Source: Deltaproteobacteria bacterium
Lineage (GTDB): Bacteria; Myxococcota_A; Polyangia; Haliangiales; JADYYK01
Direction: 5' to 3'
Assembly: GCA_020853705.1 (NCBI GenBank)
Contig: JADYYK010000055.1
Span: 1-49,613, forward strand
Length of the DNA: 49,613 nucleotides
The number at the start of each line of letters is the position of its first letter. The stretch's first letter is position 1. Shown here in pieces: positions 41,910 to 49,613 of this stretch. Below the pieces are notes generated by a model. It was not told where the DNA came from. It did no database searches and saw only the letters and a program-made list of their open reading frames with translations. The position numbers and the translations under genes were made by a program.

Positions 41910-43916
41910 TCAGGTGCCGAGGTCGACCAGGGTCTCGATGGTGTCGGGCCCGAGCTGCGGCGGCAGAAGGCCGCCCGCCAGCTGCGCGTGCAGCAGCTGG
42001 GTCGTCACCACCGCGACCGCCGCCATGTTGTCGCTGTTCGACATGCCCTGGCCGGCCGCCTTGCGACACTTCTCGGCCATGCGGGTGACCGCCTGGGGCA
42101 GGAACACGCCGGCGGCGCGCACCGCGCTCTCGCTGAGCACGTCGCCGATCCAGCTCGGCGCCCCCGGCCCGAACAGCGACGGCGCGTCGGGCGCCCGGTA
42201 GGGCTGCTTGGGCCGATCGATGATGCTCTGCGGCACCAGGCCGCGCGCCAGCTGCTTCAAGACATGCTTCTCGTCGAGCACGTTCAGCTTGTGCGTGGGC
42301 GGCAGGTTGTTGGCCAGCTCGACCACGTCCTTGTCCAGGAACGGGAAGCGGCCTTCCACGCTGGACGCCATCAGCATGCGATCGCCCTGCGAAGACAGCA
42401 GGTACGACCCCAGCAGGGTGCGCACCTCCAGCCACTGTGCGCGCGCCAGCGGCTCCCAGCGCGCGAACTCGCGCGGCAGCCGCGCCATCTCCTCGGCCAC
42501 CGCGTCACGCGTGCCCAGCGCCGCCTTGAGCTCCGGCGAGTACAGCCGGGTCAGCGCGGCGCGCGCGGTGCGCCAGCGCGGCTGGTGCGAGAAGTCGGGC
42601 GCGTCGGGCGCCTCGATGCCCTGGCCGAAGAACTCCAGCGCCAGCTTCTGCTGCGCCGCGGGCGAGCGCGCCAGGTAGGGATACAGCCGCTTGATCAGGC
42701 GCGGCCTCAGCTTCGAGTGCGGCTGCCGCGACCAGAAGCGGCGCACCTTGGCCTCGCGGAACAGGTCATAGCCGCCGAACATCTCGTCGGCGCCCTCGCC
42801 GGTCAGCACCACCTTGAAGCCGGCCGCGCGCACCCGGCGCGACAGCAGCATCATCGGCGCCGGCCCCAGGCGGAGGAGCGGCTTCTCGGCGAAGGTGATG
42901 ACCTCGGGCAGCGCCGCGCCGACGTCGGCGCCGGTCACCGTGACCGCGTCATGGTCCGACTTCACGAAGTCGACCATGGCCTGCTGGAACACCGACTCGT
43001 CCAGCTCGCGATCCGCGAAGCGCAGCGAGAATGTCTTGAAGACACCCGACTTCCAGCGCCGGCACAGCGCCGCGATCAGCGACGAGTCGAGCCCGCCCGA
43101 CAGGTACGCCCCGACCGGCACGTCGGCGCGCAGCAGGCGCAGCTTGACGGCACGCTCCAGCGCCGCCTCCACCCGCGCGGTCGACTCGGCCACCGTCGGC
43201 TCGGCGTCGCTCCCCGGCCCCGGCTCGGGCGGCTGATAGCGTGGCGTCCAGCTCGACCCCAGCCCGAGCCAGTGCGACCCCGCCTCGACCACCGCGAAGG
43301 CCCCGGGCTCCAGCTCCTCCACACCCCGGAACACCGTGCGCGGCTGCGGGGGCGCCCAGAACGTGAAGGTGTCATCCAGCCCCGCCGGGTCGAGCTCGCG
43401 CGGCACGTCGGGATGCGCCATCAGCGCCTTGACCTCGGACGCGAACAGCAGCGCATGCGGCGTGCGCGCCAGGTAGATCGGCCGCACCCCCAGGCGATCG
43501 CGCGACAGCACCAGCCGCCGCTTGACCGAGTCCCACAGCGCGATGGCCCACTGCCCGTTGAAGCGCTCGAAGACCTCGGTGCCCCACTGCTCGTAGCCGT
43601 GGACGATGACCTCGGTGTCCGACTGTGTCCTGAACACGTGGCCGGCCGCGCGCAGCTCGTCTCTGAGCTCCACGTAGTTGAAGATCTCGCCGTTGAACAC
43701 GGTCCAGATGGTCCGGTCCTCGTTGCAGAGCGGCTGTTGCCCGGTCGACAGGTCGATGATCGACAGCCGGGTGTGGCCGAGGCCGACGTGCTTGTCGCGG
43801 TAGATCCCGCGCTCGTCAGGGCCGCGATGGTGCAGGCGGCCGACCATCTTGCGCAGCAGCGCCAGGTCCGGCGGCGGTCCGCCTCCCCACGACAGCGCTC
43901 CTGCGATCCCGCACAC
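41910..43916 (-). CDS. asnB: Glutamine-hydrolysing asparagine synthase
   Basis: The protein has 668 residues. Mature Cys2 (MCGIAGAL) is the glutaminase nucleophile; RLSIIDLS and NGEIFNY are its substrate loops. The synthetase half has the ATP-binding SGGLDSSLIAAL at about 270 and LTGEGADEMFGGY. It transfers ammonia from glutamine to an AMP-activated carboxyl. At this length and in this context the acceptor may be aspartate or a carboxyl group on a polysaccharide or metabolite. It starts two bases after the stop of nadE, so the two ammonia/amide-transfer ligases form one operon. Confidence 0.92.
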   Translation of the reverse strand: MCGIAGALSWGGGPPPDLALLRKMVGRLHHRGPDERGIYRDKHVGLGHTRLSIIDLSTGQQPLCNEDRTIWTVFNGEIFNYVELRDELRAAGHVFRTQSDTEVIVHGYEQWGTEVFERFNGQWAIALWDSVKRRLVLSRDRLGVRPIYLARTPHALLFASEVKALMAHPDVPRELDPAGLDDTFTFWAPPQPRTVFRGVEELEPGAFAVVEAGSHWLGLGSSWTPRYQPPEPGPGSDAEPTVAESTARVEAALERAVKLRLLRADVPVGAYLSGGLDSSLIAALCRRWKSGVFKTFSLRFADRELDESVFQQAMVDFVKSDHDAVTVTGADVGAALPEVITFAEKPLLRLGPAPMMLLSRRVRAAGFKVVLTGEGADEMFGGYDLFREAKVRRFWSRQPHSKLRPRLIKRLYPYLARSPAAQQKLALEFFGQGIEAPDAPDFSHQPRWRTARAALTRLYSPELKAALGTRDAVAEEMARLPREFARWEPLARAQWLEVRTLLGSYLLSSQGDRMLMASSVEGRFPFLDKDVVELANNLPPTHKLNVLDEKHVLKQLARGLVPQSIIDRPKQPYRAPDAPSLFGPGAPSWIGDVLSESAVRAAGVFLPQAVTRMAEKCRKAAGQGMSNSDNMAAVAVVTTQLLHAQLAGGLLPPQLGPDTIETLVDLGT

Positions 43917-43918
43917 TG

Positions 43919-44965
43919 CTACAGCGCCCGGTGGTGCCGCACCGTGGCGCCCATGGGCAGCGGCGCGCCCGCCTCACCCGTCGGCAGGCCATGCTCGATC
44001 TCGTCCACCCGCTCGGCCAGCACCGGGTACAGCTGGAGGTAGCGCGTGGTGCGCCGCTTCTGCTCGATGTCGCGATAGGCGTTCTCGACCACCGCCACCG
44101 GGACCTCGATGGCCGCGGCGACGTCGGCCGCCGCCAGGCCGTGGTTCTTGCCGTACAGGCACATGTCCATCTTGGGGTAGGGCAGACGCCAGTAGAACTC
44201 GTCCTGGCCCTGCGACAGCGAGTAGGTGTCGGTGGTCGGCGTGCTGCTGCAGATGTCGTGCGGCAGCCCGAGGCCGTGCGCCAGGGCGTAGACCTGGGTC
44301 TTGTACAGGTGCGCGATCGGCTTCACGTCGGCGGCGCTGTCGCCATACTTCACGAAGAAGCCCTGGTCGTACTCCAGGCGATTGGGCGTGCCGACGACGG
44401 CATAGTTCAGGCGGTCGGCGTGGAAGTACTCCATCAAGGTGCGGCTGCGCTGCTTCATGTTGGTGCAGGCCACGATCTCGAGGTACTCGTGCACCGGCAG
44501 GCGCTGCTGCTTGCGCTCGCCGCTCGGGGTCTCCACCACCAGCGAGTAGAACGACAGCTGGCCCTCGGCCACGTCGGGCAGCACGATCTTCATCTTCCAG
44601 CCCGGGCCGTACTCGGGGAACACGCGCTTCACCGCCGCGTCGCGCCGGGTATAGCAGCCCAGCGCGCGCAGCGACGGCTCCAGGTCCTCCTTGACCACCT
44701 CGGCGCCGAGGTGCGCCGCCAGCTGGCGCCCCAGCTGCTCGCTGCGCCCCGACGAGTCGGCCTCGGGCATCGTGATCAAAAAGACGTTCTTGGGCCCCAG
44801 CGCGCGCACCGCCAGCGTCGCGCACACCGACGAGTCGATGCCGCCGGACACGCCGACCACGAAGCCACGCCGCTTGAGCGCCTGCACCTGCGCGCGCAGC
44901 TGCGCGGCGATGGCGTCGGCGGTCGCTACCACGTCGAGGTCGAGCACGCGAGGGGAGAGGGCCAT
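43919..44965 (-). CDS. nadE: NAD synthase-like amide ligase
   Basis: The protein has 348 residues. The PP-loop SGGIDSS (40-46) and FFVKYGDSAADVKPIAHLYKTQV mark the NadE family, which forms NAD from deamido-NAD, ATP and ammonia. It lacks the glutaminase domain, so it uses free ammonia. It is about 70 residues longer than the E. coli enzyme, with an insertion near 105-150, and reads GDSAAD where GDGxxD is usual. Being beside asnB it may serve a special amidation instead of, or besides, NAD supply. The gene name reflects family only. Confidence 0.85.
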   Translation of the reverse strand: MALSPRVLDLDVVATADAIAAQLRAQVQALKRRGFVVGVSGGIDSSVCATLAVRALGPKNVFLITMPEADSSGRSEQLGRQLAAHLGAEVVKEDLEPSLRALGCYTRRDAAVKRVFPEYGPGWKMKIVLPDVAEGQLSFYSLVVETPSGERKQQRLPVHEYLEIVACTNMKQRSRTLMEYFHADRLNYAVVGTPNRLEYDQGFFVKYGDSAADVKPIAHLYKTQVYALAHGLGLPHDICSSTPTTDTYSLSQGQDEFYWRLPYPKMDMCLYGKNHGLAAADVAAAIEVPVAVVENAYRDIEQKRRTTRYLQLYPVLAERVDEIEHGLPTGEAGAPLPMGATVRHHRAL

Positions 44966-44979
44966 GGGCCCTGTTTATA

Positions 44980-45561
44980 TCACTGCGGCTGGGGCAGCGG
45001 CGGCTCGGGCGGCTCTTGCTGTCGCTTCTTCGGGTCGGGGTCCGACAGGTGGATGGTCGGGGACACCTCGGCGACCAGGCGGCGCAGCTCCTCGGGCTGG
45101 CGGCGCGGGTCGATGTTCGACTTCGCCACCCGCGAGATCACGTTCTGGAACATGGCCAGGCGGATGGCGCGCTCCGAGCTGCAGGTCGAATCGCCCTTGC
45201 ACGCGGCCACCGCGGCGTCGGCGTAGGGCAGCGCCTGCTTGAACTCCAGGTCCTGGACCCAGGCGTCGGCCGCGGCCAGCTGGACCTGCCAGGCCCCGGT
45301 CAGCTTGTCGGCCGGCCCCAGCACGGTGCGCAGCGCCGCCTCCAGCGAGCCGAGCTCGATCAGCACATCGGTCAGCTCGACCACGGTGTCGAGATCGTCA
45401 GGCCTGGCCACCGTCTGCGCCTGCAGGGCGGCGACCAGCTCCAGCGTCTCGCGCGGGGCGCTGTCGAACTCGACGCGGACCTCGCGCGTCGGCGACGGCA
45501 GCAGCACCACGAACAGCGTGATGACGATGGCCGTGATGTCGAACGCGCGATAGCTGTTCAT
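44980..45561 (-). CDS. Single-pass membrane protein with helical (TPR-like) domain
   Basis: The protein has 193 residues from ATG 45561. One N-terminal transmembrane helix (about 7-25, DITAIVITLFVVLLP) is followed by a helical domain (about 40-165) with Ala/Leu-rich repeats (LVAALQAQTV, VVELTDVLIELGSLEAAL, ALPYADAAVAACKG) that look TPR-like, and a Pro/Glu tail. Function is unknown. It is the first gene of an operon with nadE (14 bases) and asnB. A longer start at 45651 would add a MacB-like segment that I treat as a separate remnant. Confidence 0.65.
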   Translation of the reverse strand: MNSYRAFDITAIVITLFVVLLPSPTREVRVEFDSAPRETLELVAALQAQTVARPDDLDTVVELTDVLIELGSLEAALRTVLGPADKLTGAWQVQLAAADAWVQDLEFKQALPYADAAVAACKGDSTCSSERAIRLAMFQNVISRVAKSNIDPRRQPEELRRLVAEVSPTIHLSDPDPKKRQQEPPEPPLPQPQ

Positions 45562-45585
45562 GGCTGCCCCAGGGCGACACGCATC

Positions 45586-45687
45586 TCTCTCCCATAGGTA
45601 GCGCAGGGCCTCGATGGGGTCCAGCCGCGATGCACGCACCAGACCCGACACCCACCAGCCGTAGCAAAATTCCCCGGCCCGCCCCTA
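45586..45687 (-). pseudogene. Possible remnant of an FtsX/MacB-type ABC permease C-terminus
   Basis: The frame upstream of the membrane protein reads VRASRLDPIEALRYLWER. RASRLDPIEALRY is the hallmark last segment of MacB/LolC-type permeases. Only about 33 codons are open (a stop lies at 45685-45687) and no permease body precedes it. It is short, so chance cannot be excluded. Confidence 0.3.
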
Positions 45688-45758
45688 TATGACCCGGGCA
45701 GGGCTCCCCGACCGAAGTTTGTTCACCTGTAAGTACCTGCAATGACTATTGGTCCTGG

Positions 45759-45775
45759 TGGATCGCCCCTTGCTT
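45759..45775 (+). promoter_or_regulatory. Sigma-54-type promoter of the TolQ/TolR operon
   Basis: TGGATC-GCCCC-TTGCTT has a perfect TGG at -24 and TTGC at -12 with the right spacing. The expected start is near 45785, with AAGGAG (45808-45813) and ATG 45821 following. It lies in the 259-base intergenic space 45562-45820, which otherwise holds only the permease-like remnant. Confidence 0.45.
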
Positions 45776-45820
45776 AGGGTTCACCCGCTTCATCCCGACA
45801 ACGGTTCAAGGAGACGACTC

Positions 45821-46471
45821 ATGGGTGTTCTGAAAGGGATCGCGGATGCATTCGACGAGGGCGGCTGGGGCATGTGGCCGATCCTCATTTGCGCGGTGCT
45901 GACCATCGCGATCGCCGTGGAGCGCGCCGTCTACCTCTACAAGTCGACGGTCGACAAGGACAAGCTGCTGGCCCTGATGAAGTCGCAGATCATGTCGGGC
46001 AACGTCCAGGGCGCCATCAAGGTGTGCTCGGGCAACCCGACCCCGATGACCCGCATCGTCCAGGCCGGCCTGATGAAGTTCAACCGTCCCGACGAGGAGG
46101 TCCAGGCCGCCATGGACGAGGCCGCCCTCCGCGAGCTGCCCAAGGTCGAGAAGCGCACTCCGTACATCGGCACCCTGGCCAACCTCTCGGTCCTCGCCGG
46201 TCTGCTCGGCACCGTGACCGGCATGATCAAGTCGTTCGGTGGCGCCGCCAAGGCGGCCCCCTCCGAGAAGGCGAAGATCCTCGCCGCCGGTATCGCCGAG
46301 GCCATGAACTGCACCGCCTTCGGCATCGGCACCGCGCTGTTCGGCCTGATCTGCTTCGCCCTCCTGATGGGCAAGACCCAGGCGATCAACGACGACATCA
46401 ACGAGGTGTCGGTCCAGATCGTCAACCTGGTGACCGGTCACAAGGGCGCCCTGAAGGGGCAGGCTGCGTAA
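45821..46471 (+). CDS. TolQ/ExbB/MotA-family proton channel protein
   Basis: The protein has 216 residues. ATG 45821 has AAGGAG seven bases upstream. Three membrane helices are seen (about 18-40, 118-140 and 165-187), the last with CTAFGIGTALFGLICFALL, the conserved channel helix. It forms with TolR-type partners a proton-driven motor in the inner membrane. The next gene begins three bases after its stop. One TolQ with two TolR genes is the layout of the Agl gliding motor of Myxococcus, though equivalence is not shown. Confidence 0.9.
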   Translation: MGVLKGIADAFDEGGWGMWPILICAVLTIAIAVERAVYLYKSTVDKDKLLALMKSQIMSGNVQGAIKVCSGNPTPMTRIVQAGLMKFNRPDEEVQAAMDEAALRELPKVEKRTPYIGTLANLSVLAGLLGTVTGMIKSFGGAAKAAPSEKAKILAAGIAEAMNCTAFGIGTALFGLICFALLMGKTQAINDDINEVSVQIVNLVTGHKGALKGQAA

Positions 46472-46474
46472 CCG

Positions 46475-47035
46475 ATGAGTGTCGATACATCATCGGGCGG
46501 AGGCGGCGGCAAAAAGAGCGTCGACGCCCACGTCAACCTGGTCCCGTTCATCGACCTCATGTCGGTGCTCATCGCGTTCCTGCTCATCACCGCGGTGTGG
46601 ACCAACATCGCGCAGATGAACGTGACGCCCAAGGGCCAGGGCGCGATGGGCGAGCCGCCGCCCATCGACAAGCCGCCGCCCAAGTTCGTGTCGGTGCTGA
46701 TCGGTCCCAACGAGATCCGCGTCGGCATGACCGATCGCTCGCCGTTTCCCCCGATCAAGCGCACGCTGGGCTCGGTCGAGGGCGAGTACGAGGCGGCCGA
46801 TCCCGCGTTCGGCGAGCTGCTCACCCTGCTCGAGGGCTTCCGTACCAAGCCCGAGTTCCAGGGTGACTTCGTCGCCGACAACGGGGTCATGCGCGAGGAC
46901 ATCGAGATCGCGGCCGACAAGGGCGTGCAGTACCAGGGCGTCATCTCGACCATGGACATCGCGGTCCGCGCAGGCTGGAAAGACGTCGGGTTCATCCCGC
47001 CGGCGTCGCTCTCGGCCCGCATGACCGAGCAGTAG
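46475..47035 (+). CDS. TolR/ExbD-family protein (first copy)
   Basis: The protein has 186 residues. A short polar N-terminus precedes one helix (HVNLVPFIDLMSVLIAFLLITAVW, about 19-42), whose Asp in FID is the proton-carrying residue of TolR/ExbD/MotB. The periplasmic part (about 45-186) is larger than a minimal TolR and contains an insertion rich in Pro and acidic residues. It starts three bases after the TolQ homologue and is co-transcribed with the second copy. Confidence 0.88.
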   Translation: MSVDTSSGGGGGKKSVDAHVNLVPFIDLMSVLIAFLLITAVWTNIAQMNVTPKGQGAMGEPPPIDKPPPKFVSVLIGPNEIRVGMTDRSPFPPIKRTLGSVEGEYEAADPAFGELLTLLEGFRTKPEFQGDFVADNGVMREDIEIAADKGVQYQGVISTMDIAVRAGWKDVGFIPPASLSARMTEQ

Positions 47036-47044
47036 GAGGCTCCC

Positions 47045-47593
47045 ATGCCAGTCCACAAACCAGGACCGCACCTCGGGCACAAGAGCCCGTTCAAGTACCT
47101 GGCGAACAAGCACTCGCACGGGGGCAAGAAGGACCCGAACAGTGCTCAGCTGAACCTGACGCCGATGGTCGACATGCTGACGATGCTCGTCGTCTTCCTG
47201 CTGTCGACCTTCAGCGCCTCGGGCGAGATCATGATGGTGCAGCGCGGCCTCAAGCTGCCGTCGGCGGTGGCCAAGACGGAGCTCGAGCGAGCGCCGCTCC
47301 TGATCATCTCCATCGACACCATCACGCTCAACGGTGAGGAGATGGGCGATCCGCGCACCATCAAGGACGACCCCACCGACAAGATCCCTGCGCTGACCGA
47401 GAAGCTGACGGCGCTGCAGGCCGAGGAAGAGGCCGTCTTCGAGCCCAGCGACACGGTGCCGGTGTGGCCTGGCCGCATCATTCTCCAGGCCGACCGCACC
47501 ACCCCGTCGGAGGTCCTGAACAAGGTCACCACGATCTTGTACCTGACCAAGTGGCGGAACATCTCGTTCGCCGTCGAAGAGCGCGCGAAGTAA
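47045..47593 (+). CDS. TolR/ExbD-family protein (second copy)
   Basis: The protein has 182 residues, with TAGGAGG just upstream of ATG 47045. A basic, His/Lys-rich N-terminus of about 30 residues precedes one helix (QLNLTPMVDMLTMLVVFLLSTF, about 35-56) with the channel Asp in MVD. The periplasmic domain ends with the TolR-like VLNKVTTILYLTKWRNISFAVE. Both TolR copies keep the Asp, so a mixed motor is possible. A terminator hairpin follows its stop. Confidence 0.88.
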   Translation: MPVHKPGPHLGHKSPFKYLANKHSHGGKKDPNSAQLNLTPMVDMLTMLVVFLLSTFSASGEIMMVQRGLKLPSAVAKTELERAPLLIISIDTITLNGEEMGDPRTIKDDPTDKIPALTEKLTALQAEEEAVFEPSDTVPVWPGRIILQADRTTPSEVLNKVTTILYLTKWRNISFAVEERAK

Positions 47594-47618
47594 TCGAGAG
47601 TCGATCGTTGTCTACCAA

Positions 47619-47662
47619 CCGGCCAGGTGGTGCCACACGGTGCTACCTGGCCGGCGTGTTTT
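47619..47662 (+). terminator. Rho-independent terminator or attenuator after the TolR genes
   Basis: CCGGCCAGGT (47619-47628) and ACCTGGCCGG (47645-47654) pair perfectly around a 16-base loop. TTTT follows at 47659-47662. It separates the motor genes from the HEAT lipoprotein; partial read-through would give the latter a lower dose. Confidence 0.7.
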
Positions 47663-47699
47663 CGCTGACCGTAGTCGAAACCCGGCCAAGGGGTGTCAC

Positions 47700-49451
47700 A
47701 TGACTCGTGCTGCAAGGTGGCTTTGGGCGTTGTCGGCGGTGCTGCTGCTTGGTGTGGCAGTCGCCGGTTGCAAGAAGGAGAAGAAGAGCTCCCCGAACTA
47801 CTGGGTCAAGCGACTCTCCGGGAGCAAGTGGCAGGAGGCGCTGCGCAGCCTCGAGCGCATGGCCAACACACCCGGTCCGCTGGGTGAGAAGGCCCGCGCC
47901 GCGATGCTGCAGCCCCTGATCAAGCTGTTCGATCGCAACAGCGAGCCCGCGGTGCTGACCGCGCTGGTCAACCTCAAGGACAAGGCCGCCGTGCCGGTGC
48001 TGGAGAAGGCGCTGGCGGCCTTCAGCGAGACCAGCGGGCAGAGCCTGGACAACGCGCTGATCGCGGCCAACGCGCTCAAGGTGTGGGGCGCCGCCGGTGC
48101 GCCCGGCGCCGAGGCCAAGCTGATCACGCTGGCCACCAACAAGACCCCGCTGCAGACCCCCAACCAGGGTCGCGTGCGCCACGCCACCATCAACGAGGTC
48201 CGCATGGCGGTCATCGACGCGCTGGGCAGCTACCCCAGCACGGCATCGACCGACGCGCTGGCGCTGCTGCTGGCGGACTCGCCCGACAACGTCAACGTGC
48301 TGCTGCAGGGCGCCGCCTGTCGCGCCATCTCGGAGCACCCTGACGCGGCGCGTGCGCTGCCCCAGGTCATGCGCGGCCTGTTCCTGTGGCACAAGGACAT
48401 CAGCCAGACCGGCTCGTATCCGCAGTGCCGCCTGGCCATCGCGCGCATCGGCGCCGCCGCCGAGGGCCCGCTGTCGGAGCTGGTGCAGGAGAAGTACAAG
48501 ACCATCTCCGAGATGGCCATCAAGGAGAAGTGGAAGGCCGACGAGTCGGGCGTCATGGTGACCAAGGGCGCCGAGCTGCTGGGCGACATCCGCGCCACCA
48601 AGGCGACCGCCGCGCTGCGTGCCCAGCTGGCCAAGGAGGCCGCCGCCGACGTCGACACCGTGCGCACGGCCGCCTACGCGGAGCTGCTGCGCTCGCTGGC
48701 CGTGATCGGCGACAAGGAGGGCTCGGCCGAGCTGCTCAAGCTGGCGCTGGGCGCCAAGCTGGAGGGCTTTCGGGGCCACGCCGCCAACTTCTACAGCCTG
48801 TCGGGCGGGCGCGAAGGCAAGGCCGCCCTGCTGGCCGTGGCCGCCGACGCCAGCAAGTTCGAGCAGTGGCGCATCGCCGCCACCATCGCGCTGGGCCGCA
48901 TCTCCAGCAGCGCCGACGACGTCAAGGCGCTGGAGGGGCTGCAGGCCAAGCTGAAGGCCGATGACCCCGTCAAGGAGGTCGCGACCGAGGCCATCTCGCG
49001 CGCCAAGATCGGCGCCGAGTGCGCGGGCAAGCCCGACTGCTTCGCCGGCAAGCTGGGCGACGCAAACCCCGCCGTGGTCGAGAAGGCGCTGCTCGAGCTG
49101 GGCTGGGCCGGTGAGGCGGCCGCCAGCGTGACCGACAAGATCATCGCCGCCGTCGGCGCCGAGTCGAGCGCGGTGCGCACGGTGGCGCGCATCGCCCTGT
49201 CGCGCGTCAAGCCGGGCAAGTGCCCGGAGTGCATCAAGGGGCTGGAGGAGATCATCAAGAAGCAGGAGGGCTCCAGCGCTCGCCGCGACGATCCCAACGA
49301 GACCCCGGTGCTGCTCAACTGGTACCTGGGCAAGGAGGCGCCGGTCAGCGCCGGTGGCGCGCCTGCGGTGCCGGCCGCGCCCGCGGGTGGTGGCGGCGCA
49401 CCGCCGCCGGCCCTGGGCGACGACCCGCCCCCGCCGCCGAGCCAGCCCTAG
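47700..49451 (+). CDS. HEAT-repeat lipoprotein
   Basis: The protein has 583 residues. ATG 47700 begins a signal peptide with lipobox VAGC (Cys 24, then KKEKK). The body is a chain of alpha-helical HEAT/armadillo-like repeats of 30-40 residues (EPAVLTALVNLKDKAAVPVLEKAL, ATINEVRMAVIDALGSYPS, WRIAATIALGRISSS, AVVEKALLELGWAGEAA, SAVRTVARIALSRV). Two CxxC-like spots (CAGKPDC, CPEC) occur late. The tail is Gly/Pro-rich. Such repeats bind other proteins. Its place after the TolQ/TolR genes suggests an envelope partner of that motor. Confidence 0.82.
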   Translation: MTRAARWLWALSAVLLLGVAVAGCKKEKKSSPNYWVKRLSGSKWQEALRSLERMANTPGPLGEKARAAMLQPLIKLFDRNSEPAVLTALVNLKDKAAVPVLEKALAAFSETSGQSLDNALIAANALKVWGAAGAPGAEAKLITLATNKTPLQTPNQGRVRHATINEVRMAVIDALGSYPSTASTDALALLLADSPDNVNVLLQGAACRAISEHPDAARALPQVMRGLFLWHKDISQTGSYPQCRLAIARIGAAAEGPLSELVQEKYKTISEMAIKEKWKADESGVMVTKGAELLGDIRATKATAALRAQLAKEAAADVDTVRTAAYAELLRSLAVIGDKEGSAELLKLALGAKLEGFRGHAANFYSLSGGREGKAALLAVAADASKFEQWRIAATIALGRISSSADDVKALEGLQAKLKADDPVKEVATEAISRAKIGAECAGKPDCFAGKLGDANPAVVEKALLELGWAGEAAASVTDKIIAAVGAESSAVRTVARIALSRVKPGKCPECIKGLEEIIKKQEGSSARRDDPNETPVLLNWYLGKEAPVSAGGAPAVPAAPAGGGGAPPPALGDDPPPPPSQP

Positions 49452-49490
49452 CCAGGCCAGCTGGCCTCACCACTGGCCTCGGAGCAGCCG

Positions 49491-49613
49491 ATCGAGATAG
49501 GGGCGGCCAGTAGGGACTGGCCGACCCCTCTCACACCACCGGACGTACGGGTCCGTATCCGGCGGTTCACAGGTTGGGGTCCGCCTCCAGCCTCGGCAGT
49601 CCCATCGCATCGA
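49491..49613 (-). mobile_element. 3' end of a group II intron (domains V and VI), cut by the window edge
   Basis: On the minus strand 49566-49535 folds as domain V: nine lower pairs (ACCGCCGGA/TCCGGTGGT) with CGC opposite GTG, a CG bulge, and four upper pairs closing on GACC. Domain VI follows: GAGAGGGG, T, CGGCCAG, loop TCCCTA, CTGGCCG, CCCC, then bulged TA and TCTC, ending GAT at 49491. The A is eight bases from the end, where the branch point should be. The CGC triad suggests class C. Any maturase gene would lie beyond the window. Bases 49452-49490 hold a 14-base palindrome, AGGCCAGCTGGCCT, after the lipoprotein gene. Confidence 0.65.

Noticed and set aside
45621..45642. GG-N10-GC match on the minus strand as a sigma-54 promoter for the nadE operon
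   Set aside because: Both elements differ from TGGCAC and TTGC, and it lies inside the permease-like frame; bare GG/GC spacing is common at this G+C.

Overview
The window is very GC-rich bacterial chromosome. It carries serine/threonine kinases, FHA- and receiver-coupled sigma-54 activators, many lipoproteins with TPR, PEGA, HEAT or choice-of-anchor-D domains, and TolQ/TolR motors. This mix suggests a Myxococcota member (Haliangiales/Kofleriaceae-like). The lineage is inferred from gene content; no rRNA or other marker settles it.

Left part (1-18 kb). Two zinc-ribbon genes (3-1318) lead into a nucleotidyltransferase pair resembling a toxin-antitoxin module (1329-1944). Next is a chimeric, decayed duplication (1967-2381) made of the 5' end of the lipoprotein gene at 16588 and the 3' end of the DUF1517-like gene. 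Two small genes behind a sigma-54-type promoter (2550-3330) converge on an FHA-sigma-54 activator, which is divergent from a transmembrane Ser/Thr kinase. Two tandem lectin-like lipoproteins, a TPR/membrane protein, and a kinase-TPR-giant lipoprotein-lipoprotein operon (10158-16457) follow, then a lipoprotein with a clear promoter.

Middle part (18-34 kb). Two small membrane genes are divergent from an ethanolamine ammonia-lyase operon, eutB-eutC, whose third gene fuses the shell protein EutL to an EutT-like cobalamin adenosyltransferase. Then come a methyltransferase with an acidic tail, a DUF3592-like membrane protein, a 69-residue gene coupled to ligA, a lower-GC AlbA_2/ATPase regulator, and a minus-strand operon otsA-otsB-clc. 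In that operon trehalose-phosphate synthase is fused to a membrane sensor-like region.

Right part (34-49.6 kb). A PEGA protein, a histidine kinase/NtrC-type regulator operon, pal and a pseudo-receiver protein are followed on the minus strand by a cation/calcium exchanger, nhaA, and a membrane protein-nadE-asnB operon. The last operon encodes one TolQ and two TolR homologues, then a HEAT-repeat lipoprotein. At the window edge lies the 3' end (domains V and VI) of a group II intron on the minus strand.

Regulation. Five sites match the -24/-12 sigma-54 promoter (2498, 10129, 34678, 38400, 45759), and two sigma-54 activators are encoded here. Several first genes have a -10-like box only 5-10 bases before the start codon and no Shine-Dalgarno sequence, which suggests leaderless transcripts. 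Genes inside operons have good ribosome-binding sites or 4-base stop/start overlaps.
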